Origin: Streptosporangiales bacterium
GTDB taxonomy: Bacteria; Actinomycetota; Actinomycetes; Streptosporangiales; Streptosporangiaceae
Assembly: GCA_009380095.1 (NCBI GenBank)
Contig: WHSL01000012.1
Location: 1-54,922, forward strand
Length of the DNA: 54,922 nucleotides
Direction of reading: 5' to 3'
This document shows positions 31,925-41,059 of this stretch, piece after piece. Numbering within the stretch: the stretch's first letter is position 1; every line of letters starts with the position of its first letter. The translations under genes and the position numbers were made by a program. Below the pieces are notes generated by a model. That model did no database searches, was not told the origin of the DNA, and was given only the letters and a program-made list of their open reading frames with translations.

Positions 31925-32973
31925 CGGACCGGTTCCTCCTCGGTGTGCCGTACGGGAGCCGGTTCGGGCTCCTCCGGTTCGTCGTCGGCGTCCGCCGGCC
32001 GGCGCCGCTCCCGTACCGCGGCGACGACGCTCCCCCACAGCCCGCGCGGCAGGAAGCGGACCAGCAGGACGAGCAGGACGCCGTAGATGACGAGCCGCCA
32101 CTGGTCGCCGAAGCGCAGCACCTCCGGGAGCGCGGTGAACGCGACCGCGCCGATGACCGGCCCGGCGATCGTGCCGAGGCCGCCGCCGATCACCATGAGC
32201 AGCGTGTTGATCATGATCGGGAAGCCGAACACCTCGGGAGAGATGAAGCCGACCGTGTGCGCGTACAGGGAGCCGGCCACGCCCGCCAGGGCGGCGCCGG
32301 TGACGAAGGCGAGGTTGGCCCCGCGGGCGGTGTCGATGCCGACGGCGCGGGCGAGGTTCTCGTTCTCCGCCATCGCGCGCAGCCCGAAGCCGAGGCCGCT
32401 GTGCGAGATGCGCGCCACGACGTACACGGTGATCGCCGCGACCACCAGCACCACCGGATAGGCCTCCTCCGGGGAGATGAGCTTCACCGACCCGGCGCCG
32501 ATGGGCGGGATCTGCCCGAAGCCGGCCGGGCCTCCCGTCAGCGACACCCAGTTGAGCGCCACCTGATAGCCGATCTGGCCGAACGCGAACGTGGCGATGA
32601 CGAAGAAGGCGGTACGCAGCCGCAGCGTGATCTTGCCGACCAGCCAGCCGAACAGCGCCGCCACCACGATCGCGGCGGCCACCCCCACCGGCATGGGCAG
32701 CCCGGCGTTCACCGTGAGCAGCGCGGTGGTGTACGCGCCGAGCCCGTAGAAGCCCTGGTGACCGAGGCTGAGCAGGCCGGAGTAGCCGAGCAGCAGGTTC
32801 AGCCCGGCCGCCATGATCACGTAGATGGTGGCGAGCACGACGACCTGGTCCAGGTACGGGCCGCCCTTCGTGCCGGCCACCCAGAGCGCGTACAGCAGCA
32901 CGAGGAACCCGAGCGGGCGCAGCCTCGAGAGCGTCTTCCGGCTCATCACCGCACTCATTCCGCCGCCACTCAC
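31921..32973 (-). CDS. ABC transporter permease, LivM-like
   Basis: A 350-aa polytopic permease with about eight to ten TM helices. The Liv-permease signature GYSGLLSLGHQGFYGLGAY is present, as is the EAA-like cytoplasmic loop region GFGLRAMAENENLARAVGID. The C-terminal cytoplasmic tail is unusually long, charged and proline-rich (RRRPADADDEPEEPEPAPVRHTEE). GTG 32973 overlaps the LivH stop (GTGA) with GGGAGG upstream; ATG 32958 is the alternative. Confidence 0.92.
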   Translation of the reverse strand: MSGGGMSAVMSRKTLSRLRPLGFLVLLYALWVAGTKGGPYLDQVVVLATIYVIMAAGLNLLLGYSGLLSLGHQGFYGLGAYTTALLTVNAGLPMPVGVAAAIVVAALFGWLVGKITLRLRTAFFVIATFAFGQIGYQVALNWVSLTGGPAGFGQIPPIGAGSVKLISPEEAYPVVLVVAAITVYVVARISHSGLGFGLRAMAENENLARAVGIDTARGANLAFVTGAALAGVAGSLYAHTVGFISPEVFGFPIMINTLLMVIGGGLGTIAGPVIGAVAFTALPEVLRFGDQWRLVIYGVLLVLLVRFLPRGLWGSVVAAVRERRRPADADDEPEEPEPAPVRHTEEEPVR

Positions 32974-33869
32974 TCCGCCACGACCTCCCGTCGTCCGAAC
33001 AGGCCCTGGGGCCGCAGCATCAGCACCACGACCAGCACCATCAGGCCGACCGCGTCCTGCAGGCCGCTGGACAGGTAGCCCGCGGCGAGGCTCTCCGCGA
33101 CCCCGAGGAGCAGGCCGCCGACGACCGCGCCGGGGAAGGAGCCGAGGCCGCCGAGGATGACCACGACGAACGCCTTGGCCGTGGCCAGGCCGCCCATCGC
33201 GGGGGTGATCTGGAAGATGGTGGCGATCAGCACGCCGGAGATCGCGGCGAGCGCGGCGCCGAACGCGAACGTCATGCCGTACACCCGGTTCACGTTCACG
33301 CCCATCAGCCAGGCGGCCGCCGGGTCCTGGAAGGTGGCCCGCATGGACAGCCCGGCGCGGGTGCGGTTGAGGAACAGGTGCGCCCCCACGATCACCACCG
33401 CCGCGAGCGCGACGACCAGCAGCAGCTGCGGCCGGGTGCGCATGAAGCCGAGGTTTAGGCTGTCGCCCGAGGCGGGCGAGCCCATCGTCTTGGGCACCGG
33501 GTTCCAGATGATCGTGGCGAGGTTCTGCAGCGCGATGGAGAGCCCGATGGTGGCGAGCATGGGCATCGCGATCTCGTCGTGCCGGCGCAGCGCCCGGAGC
33601 AGGAACCGGTCGGCCAGCAGCCCGAGCGCCGCGGCGCCCAGCGCGGCCCCGGCCAGCCCCAGCCAGAACGGCCACCCGGCCAGCACGATGAACGTGTACG
33701 CAAAGAACGCGCCGACCATATAGAATTCGCCGTGCGCGAAATTCACCACGTTCATGTAGCCGAAGATCAGGGTGAGCCCGAGCGCCATCAGCGCGTAGAT
33801 CGCACCGAGCGCCAACCCGTTGCCGAAGTACTGGCTGAACTCGGCGAAGACCGCCACCATCCACCCCAC
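32970..33869 (-). CDS. ABC transporter permease, LivH-like
   Basis: A 299-aa permease. GLALGAIYALMALGLTLIFGYMNVVNFAHGEFYMVGAFFAY is the conserved LivH N-terminal helix pair; about eight TM segments in all. It is first gene of the transporter block. GTG 33869 is given; ATG 33860 (MVAVFAEFSQ) is equally possible. A perfect 10-bp inverted repeat lies 32 bp upstream and may be the control site of the whole downstream operon. Confidence 0.92.
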   Translation of the reverse strand: MGWMVAVFAEFSQYFGNGLALGAIYALMALGLTLIFGYMNVVNFAHGEFYMVGAFFAYTFIVLAGWPFWLGLAGAALGAAALGLLADRFLLRALRRHDEIAMPMLATIGLSIALQNLATIIWNPVPKTMGSPASGDSLNLGFMRTRPQLLLVVALAAVVIVGAHLFLNRTRAGLSMRATFQDPAAAWLMGVNVNRVYGMTFAFGAALAAISGVLIATIFQITPAMGGLATAKAFVVVILGGLGSFPGAVVGGLLLGVAESLAAGYLSSGLQDAVGLMVLVVVLMLRPQGLFGRREVVAE

Positions 33870-33900
33870 ATCCCGGAAACGCCGATTTCACACGGCCGAG

Positions 33901-33927
33901 ACAATTCGCCTTTCGGCGGCGAATTGT
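33901..33927. promoter_or_regulatory. perfect inverted repeat upstream of the transporter operon
   Basis: ACAATTCGCC (33901-33910) and GGCGAATTGT (33918-33927) are exact reverse complements separated by TTTCGGC. It lies between the PucR gene and livH, both on the minus strand. As DNA it is a good operator for a dimeric regulator such as the PucR protein encoded just upstream. As RNA it would be a stable stem in the livH leader or an end for the pucR transcript. There is no U-tract. Confidence 0.6.
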
Positions 33928-34022
33928 TCATCGCGCACCGACGCTAATTCCGAACGCGGGGGCGGGCATTGTGGACGGCGCCAAAGGACCCCGCCGGGTC
34001 ATGTCACCGAGAGCCAAAGACC

Positions 34023-35759
34023 TCAGCGGCGCAGGTCGTGGATCTGCATGATCTGCAGCGCGATGGACAGCCGCTGGCAGAGATGCCGGTCGAAGGTGAA
34101 CGGGCCGAGCAGCCGCTCCAGCTTCGCGATCCGGTACCGCACCGTGTTGTAGTGGAAGTGCAGCTCCTTGGCGGCGGCCGCGGCGTTGAGGTTGCAGTCG
34201 ATCAGTACGGTCAGCGTGTTCAGCAGGTCGTCGCTCTCCCGCTCGCCCCGGCCCAGCACCGGGCCCAGCGTGTCGGACACGAAGGAGCGCAGCTCCTCGG
34301 TGTCCTCGATGACGCTGAGCAGGCGGAACACGCCGAGCCCGTCGTACAGGGTGACCTCGCCGGGCCCCCGGGTGGCCGCGCCGAACTTCACCGCCCGCCC
34401 GGCCTGCCGGTACGCCTCCGGCAGCTGGGCCAGGTCCGGGACCGCGCGGCTCACCCCGTAGCAGAGCCGCTGCCGTACCACCGCCATCCCCTCGGCCACG
34501 TCGGAGGCCAGCTCTCCGATGGCGTTGGCGGGGCAGGCCGCGCGGACGATCGCCACCAGCTCGTCGCCGAACGCGGCCGCGGCCGCCGTACGGTCCCGCG
34601 TGTGCACCGCGGCGAGCCAGGCGTCGGAGAGCCGCGCCTGCCGGCGGTCCCGTTCGATGGCCGGCAGCCCGGTCTCATCGTGCTCGGGGTGCCGCTCGGC
34701 GACGATCACCGCGAGCGGCCCGTCCAGCTCCCAGCCGAGCACGCGCCCGCGCGCGACCGCGTCCCGCTGCGGCGCGCCGCGCCCGACCAGCAGGTCGTGC
34801 AGGAAGTCCGACTGATACTTGCGCTCCACGGCCGCCACCGCGAGCTTCTTCGTCATGTCCAGCGCGGCCACGGTGGCGGCGCGCTCCTGGATGATCAGCG
34901 TGTCGTCGGGCAGCGGGCCGCCGGTCTCGATCACCACGATCCGGCCGAGTCGCAGCGCCCCGGTGGATATCGGGTACGCGCCGATGCGCGGCCGGAGCGG
35001 GTCGGCGTCGCGCGGCGCCGTGCCGTCCGGGCCGGGCTCGTACGCGCCCTCGAACAGGGCGGTGTACTCGTCAAGCCGGAGCCGTTCGTCCGCATCCAGG
35101 ATGCCGAGCGCGGCGAGCCGGCCCCGTACGGCCGCCAGCCCCGTCTCGGCGAGGATGCGGTCGTCCCCGTCCAGGACCGCCACCGCGTTGCCGAGCAGCC
35201 CGGCGAGCTCGTCGGTGATCTCCGTCAGCCCGCCGCCGTCCAGCACGATCTGCACGAACGCCCGGTTGACCTCCTCCGACCGGGTGAGGATCGCGGCCTG
35301 CCGGTTGGCGATGTCGGTCAGCACCTGGCTGACGATGTCGTCGAAGCGCACCTGGTGCGGGATCTCCAGCAGGGGGAACGCGAGCTCGTCGGCGCGGCGC
35401 AGCACCGCGGCCGGGATCCGGTCGATGTACTTGCCGAGCTTCACCCCGAGCGAGGCGAGGTCGTGCACGTCCAGCTCGGTCACCAGTCCGGCGAACACGT
35501 CGGGATCCCGGGGCAGCGGGTAGCTGGTGGTGAGCAGCAGCTCGTTCTCCTGCACCCACGGGACGATCTCCGGCGTGGTCATCATGTTGATCCGCCGGAC
35601 CATCCGGTCCAGGCCCTCGGCGCCGGCCAGCACCTTGGTGCCGTCCAGCGTGGAGAGCCGGAGCAGCTGCCGTACGGGCATTCCGCGCAGCAGGGTGCGG
35701 GCACCGGCCGAATCCGTACGGGCCGGTGTCCGTCCAGCGTCCCGCTGAATCGGCGGCAT
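34023..35759 (-). CDS. PucR/CdaR-family transcriptional regulator
   Basis: A 578-aa regulator. The N-terminal PucR sensory domain (about 30-150) contains TTPEIVPWVQENELLLTTSY. A GGDEF-like middle domain follows, and the C-terminal HTH_30 contains DDLLNTLTVLIDCNLNAAAAAKELHFHYNTVRYRIAKLERLLG. Such proteins activate catabolic operons in response to a pathway metabolite. Its place between the P450 genes and the transporter suggests it controls the cluster. ATG 35759 (MPPIQRDAG) has GGTGAGGG just upstream; the upstream in-frame residues look non-coding. Palindromes at 33901-33927 and 35813-35826 are candidate targets. Confidence 0.9.
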   Translation of the reverse strand: MPPIQRDAGRTPARTDSAGARTLLRGMPVRQLLRLSTLDGTKVLAGAEGLDRMVRRINMMTTPEIVPWVQENELLLTTSYPLPRDPDVFAGLVTELDVHDLASLGVKLGKYIDRIPAAVLRRADELAFPLLEIPHQVRFDDIVSQVLTDIANRQAAILTRSEEVNRAFVQIVLDGGGLTEITDELAGLLGNAVAVLDGDDRILAETGLAAVRGRLAALGILDADERLRLDEYTALFEGAYEPGPDGTAPRDADPLRPRIGAYPISTGALRLGRIVVIETGGPLPDDTLIIQERAATVAALDMTKKLAVAAVERKYQSDFLHDLLVGRGAPQRDAVARGRVLGWELDGPLAVIVAERHPEHDETGLPAIERDRRQARLSDAWLAAVHTRDRTAAAAAFGDELVAIVRAACPANAIGELASDVAEGMAVVRQRLCYGVSRAVPDLAQLPEAYRQAGRAVKFGAATRGPGEVTLYDGLGVFRLLSVIEDTEELRSFVSDTLGPVLGRGERESDDLLNTLTVLIDCNLNAAAAAKELHFHYNTVRYRIAKLERLLGPFTFDRHLCQRLSIALQIMQIHDLRR

Positions 35760-35812
35760 ACCCTCACCTTCGCCCTTTCGGGGAAGGTAACCGTGTCGCG
35801 GGCCCACGTCCA

Positions 35813-35826
35813 GGGGTGATCACCCC
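35813..35826. promoter_or_regulatory. 14-bp palindrome upstream of the PucR gene
   Basis: GGGGTGATCACCCC is a perfect palindrome 54 bp upstream of the regulator's ATG, the right distance for an operator. A hairpin CCCCC/GGGGG at 35862-35883 just after the last P450 gene may separate the two transcripts. Confidence 0.5.
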
Positions 35827-35882
35827 ACGGTGAGCCCCCCGCAACACCAGCGACACCTCCGACCCCCACAACAAATTGGGGG

Positions 35883-37145
35883 TTACCAGTCGCAGTCGAG
35901 GTGTTTGACGCCTTCGATGATGATGGAGCGGAGGTATTCGGGCTCGCCGGCGCGGATCTCGGGGATGCGGGTGAAGAGTTCGCGGAACATGACGGTGATC
36001 TCGCGGCGGGCGAGGTGGGCGCCGAGGCAGTAGTGCGGGCCGGGACCGCCGAACGCGACGTGCGGGTTGGGGTTGCGCAGGATGTCGAACTCGTCGGGGC
36101 GTTCGAAGACCGCCTCGTCCCGGTTCGCGGAGCCGTAGTAGAGCATCACCTTGTCGCCACGCCGGTACGTGTGCCCGTTCATCTCGTGGTCCCGGGTGAC
36201 GTTGCGGCGGAACGCCTTCACCGGGCTGGAGTAGCGGATGATCTCCTCGGTCGCGGTGCCGATCCGCCCCTCGAAGTCCTCCAGCAGCAGCGCCCGCTGG
36301 TCCGGGAACCGGGTGAAGAAGTTCAGCCCGTGCGCGATCGCGTTGCGGGTGGTCTCGTTGCCGGCCACCACCAGCAGCAGGAAGAACGAGCCGAACTCCT
36401 GCGCGGTCAGCGACTCGCCGTCCACGTTCGTGTTGACCAGCGCCGAGGTGAGGTCGTCGGTCGGCGTACGCTGCCGTTCCTTGCCCAGCCGCATCGCCAG
36501 CGAGTAGAGCGCGCGGCCCGTACGGACCAGCTGCACCAGCACCGGCAGCGTGTGCCGCAGCGAGTAGTCGGGGTCGTGCCCGGTGTACTCCGGGTCCGTG
36601 AAGCCGAGCATCACGTTGGTGAGGTCGAAGACCCGCTCGTGCATCTCCTTCGGGATGCCCATCATGTCGCAGATGACCTGGATGGGCAGGCGCGCCGCGA
36701 CGTGCGGCACGAAGTCGCACGGCCCGCGGGCGATGAGGTCGTCGACGATCTCCTCGGCGATCGTCTGGACCTGGTCCTCCATCCGGGCCAGCATCCTCGG
36801 CGAGAACGCGCGGGACACCACGCGGCGGATCTGCGCGTGCCGCGGATCGTCCATGTTGATCATCGACCCGACGTACTTCGCCAGGTACGCCGGCGTGTCG
36901 ATGGAGGTGGTGGCGGTGGGCTCGCTGCTGAAGACCTCGGGCGTACGGCTCGCCTCGACCACGTCCGCGTGCCGGACCAGCGCCCAGAAGCCCTTGCCGC
37001 GCGGCACCAGCGGCACCTTCGGCTCCGGGAAGAACACCGGGCCGGGCAGTCGGCGCAGCTCGGCGAGGGCGGCGAGCCGCACCTCCGGCGGCTTCTTCAG
37101 GAACTCGACGTCCGCCAGGTCGAAGGAGACCGTGTCCGTGCTCAT
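35883..37145 (-). CDS. cytochrome P450 (CYP125/142-like), paralog A
   Basis: A 420-aa soluble bacterial P450. The I-helix is AGNETTRNAI with the acid-alcohol pair, the K-helix ExxR is EEIIRYSSPV, and the heme-ligand loop FGGPGPHYCLGAHLAR places Cys near 373. These motifs and MDDPRHAQIRRVVSRAFSPRML are close to the CYP125/CYP142/CYP124 group, which hydroxylates steroid side chains and branched lipids. It needs ferredoxin and reductase from elsewhere; none is in the window. It is the most diverged of the four tandem copies. Its ATG overlaps the stop of copy B by one base. Substrate unknown. Confidence 0.93.
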   Translation of the reverse strand: MSTDTVSFDLADVEFLKKPPEVRLAALAELRRLPGPVFFPEPKVPLVPRGKGFWALVRHADVVEASRTPEVFSSEPTATTSIDTPAYLAKYVGSMINMDDPRHAQIRRVVSRAFSPRMLARMEDQVQTIAEEIVDDLIARGPCDFVPHVAARLPIQVICDMMGIPKEMHERVFDLTNVMLGFTDPEYTGHDPDYSLRHTLPVLVQLVRTGRALYSLAMRLGKERQRTPTDDLTSALVNTNVDGESLTAQEFGSFFLLLVVAGNETTRNAIAHGLNFFTRFPDQRALLLEDFEGRIGTATEEIIRYSSPVKAFRRNVTRDHEMNGHTYRRGDKVMLYYGSANRDEAVFERPDEFDILRNPNPHVAFGGPGPHYCLGAHLARREITVMFRELFTRIPEIRAGEPEYLRSIIIEGVKHLDCDW

Positions 37146-38395
37146 CAGGCCACCTCACACCGCAGGTGCTTGACTCCGTTGATGAAGTCCGACAGCAGTT
37201 GGTCGGGCTCGCCCACCGCGCGCAGCCCGGGCGCGCGGGCGAACAGCTCGCGGAACATCACGGTGATCTCCCGCCGGGCCAGGTGCGCGCCGAGGCAGAA
37301 GTGCGGGCCCGGGCCGCCGAACCCGACGTGCGGGTTGGGATCGCGGGTGATGTCGAACGTGTACGGATCGTCGAACACCGACTCGTCGCGGTTGGCCGAC
37401 CAGTAGTACAGCGCGACCTTGTCGCCCTCCTTGAACGGGTTGCCGTTCAGCACGAAGTCGCGGGTCAGCGTGCGGCGCATGTACATCACCGGCGAGGCGT
37501 ACCGGACGATCTCCTCCACCGCGCCGGGCGCGTACCGCTCGAAGTCCGACGCCCACAGCTCGCGCTGGTCCGGGTGGTCGGTGAGCAGCTTGAGCCCGTG
37601 GCTGATGGCGTTGCGGGTGGTCTCGTTGCCGGCCACCGCGAGCAGGATGAAGAACGAGCCGAGCTCCGCGTCGTCCAGCGACTCGCCGTCCACGTTCGCG
37701 TTGGCCAGCGCGGAGGTGAGGTCCTCGGTCGGGTTGGCGCGGCGCTCCGCGGCCATCTCCCCGACCAGCGCGGCGAGCTCCGCGCCCGCGGTGAGCAGCT
37801 GGCCGAGCTGGTCCTCCTGGGACACGTACTCCTGGTCGCCGCCGCCGAGGATGACGTTGGAGCGGGTGAACACGAAGTCGAACTTCGACTCGGGGATGCC
37901 CATCATGTCGCAGATGATCTTCAGGGGGAGCTTGGCCGCGACCTCGGTGACGAAGTCGCACGACCCCTTCTCCAGCAGGTCGTCCACGATCACGGCGGCG
38001 GCGCGCTGGACGTCTTCCTCGAGCTTGGCGAGCATCTTCGGGGTGAACCCGCGGGAGACGATGCGGCGCAGCCGGGCGTGCCGCGGGTCGTCCATGTTGA
38101 TCATCGACCCGAAGAACTCGTTGAACTCCGTCGGCAGGTCGAAGATCGAGGTGGAGGCGGGCACCGAGCTGAACACCTCGGGGTTGCGGCTGGCCTCCAC
38201 GATGTCCGCGTGGTGGACGAGCGCGTAGAAGCCCGGGCCGGGCTCGATGCCCTCCAGCTCGGGCTCGGGGAAGAACCGCGGCGCCCGGTGGGCCCGCAGC
38301 GCCGCGAACGCCGCCTCGCGCGTCGCCAGCGGAGCCGCCCAGAACTCCTCCATGGACAGGTCGACGGAATCCAGGTCCAGCGGCTCAACGGTCAT
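37145..38395 (-). CDS. cytochrome P450 (CYP125/142-like), paralog B
   Basis: A 416-aa P450 closely similar to paralog C over its whole length. It has AGNETTRNAISHGLKLLTD in the I-helix, EEIVRYASPVMYMRR for ExxR, and FGGPGPHFCLGAHLAR with Cys367. The N-terminus MTVEPLDLDSVDLSMEEFWAAPL recurs in variant form in C and D, marking recent tandem duplication. ATG 38395 lies 48 nt after C; the gene is translationally coupled to A. Confidence 0.93.
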   Translation of the reverse strand: MTVEPLDLDSVDLSMEEFWAAPLATREAAFAALRAHRAPRFFPEPELEGIEPGPGFYALVHHADIVEASRNPEVFSSVPASTSIFDLPTEFNEFFGSMINMDDPRHARLRRIVSRGFTPKMLAKLEEDVQRAAAVIVDDLLEKGSCDFVTEVAAKLPLKIICDMMGIPESKFDFVFTRSNVILGGGDQEYVSQEDQLGQLLTAGAELAALVGEMAAERRANPTEDLTSALANANVDGESLDDAELGSFFILLAVAGNETTRNAISHGLKLLTDHPDQRELWASDFERYAPGAVEEIVRYASPVMYMRRTLTRDFVLNGNPFKEGDKVALYYWSANRDESVFDDPYTFDITRDPNPHVGFGGPGPHFCLGAHLARREITVMFRELFARAPGLRAVGEPDQLLSDFINGVKHLRCEVA

Positions 38396-38443
38396 CGAAA
38401 CCCCTCCCGGTAGAACGCCCCTCGGAACACCATCAGAACGCGG

Positions 38444-39694
38444 TCAAAAGGCACAGTCCAGGTGCTTGATCCCATTGATGAAGTTGGACCGCAGCCGCGC
38501 CGGCTCGCCTGCCGCGTGGATCTGCGGCACCCGGGCGAACAGCTCACGGAACATGACCGTGATCTCCCGCCGGGCCAGGTGCGCCCCCAGGCAGTAGTGC
38601 GGACCGGGCCCGCCGAACCCGACGTGGTTGTTCGGCTCACGCATGATGTCGAAGTCGTACGGGTCCGCGAAGACCGACTCGTCCCGGTTCGCCGACCAGT
38701 AGAACATGGCGACCTTGTCGCCGGCCGTGAGGGGGAACCCGTTCAGTACGTGGTCCCGGGTGAGCGTGCGGCGCATGTAGATGACCGGGGACGCGTACCG
38801 GACGATCTCCTCCACCGCGCCGGGCAGCCGGCCCTCGACGTCGTCCAGCATCAGGTCGCGCTGGCCGGGGAAGTCGGTGAGCAGTTTGAGCCCGTGGCTG
38901 ATCGCGTTGCGGGTGGTCTCGTTGCCGGCGACCGCGAGCAGGATGAAGAACGACCCCAGCTCCTGGTCGGTCAGCGACTCGCCGTCCACGTTCGCGTTGG
39001 CCAGCGCGGAGGTGAGGTCCTCGGTGGGCTGCGCCCGGCGCGCCGCGGCGAGCTCGCCGAGCAGGGCGACCAGGTCGGCGCCCGCGCCGAGCGAGGCCTC
39101 GACCCGGCGACGGGGGTCCACGTACTCCTCGTCACCGCCGGCCAGGATGATGTTGGAGCGGGTGAACACGAAGTCGTACTGCGACTCGGGGATGCCCATC
39201 ATGTCGCAGATGATCTTCAGCGGGAGCGGGGCCGCCACCTCGGTGACGAAGTCGCAGGGGCCCTTCTCCAGCAGCTCGTCGACGATCGCGGCGGCCGACG
39301 TCTGCACGCCGGCCTCGAGCTGCTTGAGCATGCGCGGGGTGAAGCCGCGCGAGACGATGCGCCGCAGCCGGGCGTGCCGCGGGTCGTCCATGCTGATCAT
39401 CGACCCGAAGAACTCACTGAACTCCGGCGGCGGGTCGAGCAGCGAGGTGGAGCTCGGCACCGAGCTGTAGATCTCGGGGTTGCGGCTCGCCTCCACGATG
39501 TCGGCGTGCCGGACCAGGGCGTAGAAGCCCGGCCCCTTCTCCATGCCGGGGAAGTCGGGCTCGGCGAAGAAGCGTGGCTCGGGGTGCCCCCGGAGCGCCG
39601 CGAACGCGGACTCGCGTACGTCGAGCGGTTCGGACCAGAACTCCTCGATGGAGGAGATGTCGACCTGGTCGATGTCCATCGGCACGACGCTCAT
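38444..39694 (-). CDS. cytochrome P450 (CYP125/142-like), paralog C
   Basis: A 416-aa P450 with AGNETTRNAISHG, EEIVRYASPVIYMRR and FGGPGPHYCLGAHLAR (Cys368). The F-G region, which shapes the substrate pocket, differs from B (GGDEEYVDPRRRVEASLGAG versus GGDQEYVSQEDQLGQLLTAG). The copies may therefore act on different positions or substrates. ATG 39694, 21 nt after the stop of D. Confidence 0.93.
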   Translation of the reverse strand: MSVVPMDIDQVDISSIEEFWSEPLDVRESAFAALRGHPEPRFFAEPDFPGMEKGPGFYALVRHADIVEASRNPEIYSSVPSSTSLLDPPPEFSEFFGSMISMDDPRHARLRRIVSRGFTPRMLKQLEAGVQTSAAAIVDELLEKGPCDFVTEVAAPLPLKIICDMMGIPESQYDFVFTRSNIILAGGDEEYVDPRRRVEASLGAGADLVALLGELAAARRAQPTEDLTSALANANVDGESLTDQELGSFFILLAVAGNETTRNAISHGLKLLTDFPGQRDLMLDDVEGRLPGAVEEIVRYASPVIYMRRTLTRDHVLNGFPLTAGDKVAMFYWSANRDESVFADPYDFDIMREPNNHVGFGGPGPHYCLGAHLARREITVMFRELFARVPQIHAAGEPARLRSNFINGIKHLDCAF

Positions 39695-39715
39695 GGGGGC
39701 CTCCGAATCACACGC

Positions 39716-40966
39716 CTAGAAGTCGCACGGCAGGCGTTTGATGCCGTTGATGAAGCTGGAGTACAGCCGGTCGGGCTCGCCGGCGGTGATCTGCGGCACC
39801 CGGGTCAGCAGCTCACGGAGCATCACCGTGATCTCCCTCCGGGCGAGGTGCGCGCCGAGGCAGAAGTGCGGCCCCGGGCCGCCGAAGCCGACGTGCGGAT
39901 TCGGCTTGCGCAGGATGTCGAACTCGTCCGGCCGCTCGAAGACGGTCTCGTCCCGGTTGGCCGAGCCGTAGTAGAGCAGCGCCTTGTCCCCGGCCTTGTA
40001 CGAGAAGCCGTTCATCTCGACGTCCTCGGCGGCGGTACGGCGCATCCAGATGACCGGCGAGGCGTACCTGACGATCTCCTCGACGGCTCCGGGCAGCCGC
40101 TCCTCCATGTCCTCCAGCAGCAGCTTGCGCTGCTCGGGGAAGTCGGTGAACAGCTTGAGCGCGTGCGAGATCGCGTTGCGGGTGGTCTCGTTGCCGGCCA
40201 CCGCGAGCAGCACGAAGAACGAGCCGACCTCCTGGTCGGTCAGCGACTCCCCGTCCACGTTCGCGTTGACCAGGGCGGAGGTGAGGTCGTCCCCGGGCGA
40301 CTTGCGCCGGTCGTCGGCAAGCTCAGAGAGAATGCCGGCCAGCTCGCCGCCCGCGGTGAGCAGCTTCACGGTGATCTCGTCGAAGTCGTCCCCGAGCAGG
40401 TCGGGGTCGACGCCGGCGAGCACGATGTTGGAGTTCTCGAAGACGCTCTGGTGGTACTTCTCCGGGATCCCCATCATGTCGCAGATGATCTTCAACGGGA
40501 GCTTCGCGGCGACCTCGGTGACGAAGTCGCACGGGCCCTTCTCCAGCAGCTCGTCCACGATCGTGACCGCCGACTGCTGGACGTTGTCCTCGAGCTGCTT
40601 GAGCATGCGCGGCGTGAAGCCGCGGGAGACGATGCGCCGCAGCCGGGCGTGCCGCGGGTCGTCCATGTTGATCAGGGAGCCGAAGAAGTCGTTGAACTCC
40701 ACCGGCAGGTCGGGGATGCTGATCGCGCTCGGCTCCGAACGCCAGACGTCCGGACGCCGGCTGGCCTCCACCACGTCGGCGTGCTTGACGAACGCGTAGA
40801 AGCCCGGGCCCGGCGGGATCGTGCCGAACGGGACCTCCTGGTAGAACTGCGGCTCTGGCTGCGCTCGCAGCAGGGCGAACGCCTGTTCGCGGGTCTCCAG
40901 CGGCAGACCCCAGAACTCGTGGTCTGCGATGGTGCAGTCGCTCAGGGAGATCGGCTCCGCGGTCAC
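39716..40966 (-). CDS. cytochrome P450 (CYP125/142-like), paralog D
   Basis: A 416-aa P450, first of the four in transcription order. AGNETTRNAISHALKLF, EEIVRYASPVIWMRR and FGGPGPHFCLGAHLAR (Cys369) are intact. GTG 40966 is chosen because it gives the same length and N-terminal pattern as B and C; the longer frame from 41017 adds unrelated residues. A promoter with an operator-like palindrome lies at 41017-41045. Confidence 0.92.
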   Translation of the reverse strand: MTAEPISLSDCTIADHEFWGLPLETREQAFALLRAQPEPQFYQEVPFGTIPPGPGFYAFVKHADVVEASRRPDVWRSEPSAISIPDLPVEFNDFFGSLINMDDPRHARLRRIVSRGFTPRMLKQLEDNVQQSAVTIVDELLEKGPCDFVTEVAAKLPLKIICDMMGIPEKYHQSVFENSNIVLAGVDPDLLGDDFDEITVKLLTAGGELAGILSELADDRRKSPGDDLTSALVNANVDGESLTDQEVGSFFVLLAVAGNETTRNAISHALKLFTDFPEQRKLLLEDMEERLPGAVEEIVRYASPVIWMRRTAAEDVEMNGFSYKAGDKALLYYGSANRDETVFERPDEFDILRKPNPHVGFGGPGPHFCLGAHLARREITVMLRELLTRVPQITAGEPDRLYSSFINGIKRLPCDF

Positions 40967-41016
40967 GGGAGCGCACCGCCTTCCGGGGGGACAGGGGCCG
41001 GTGGCCCTCACGGGCA

Positions 41017-41045
41017 ATCGTTGACAAAGTGGCCACTTACGTCAA
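41017..41045 (-). promoter_or_regulatory. promoter with central palindrome before the P450 operon
   Basis: On the minus strand, -35 TTGACG (41040-41045) and a weaker -10 AACGAT (41017-41022) are 17 bp apart. The spacer holds the perfect 12-bp palindrome AAGTGGCCACTT (41027-41038), placed like a repressor operator. Neither TetR gene nor PucR can be linked to it from sequence. Confidence 0.6.
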
Positions 41046-41059
41046 GGGCGGGGCTTACC

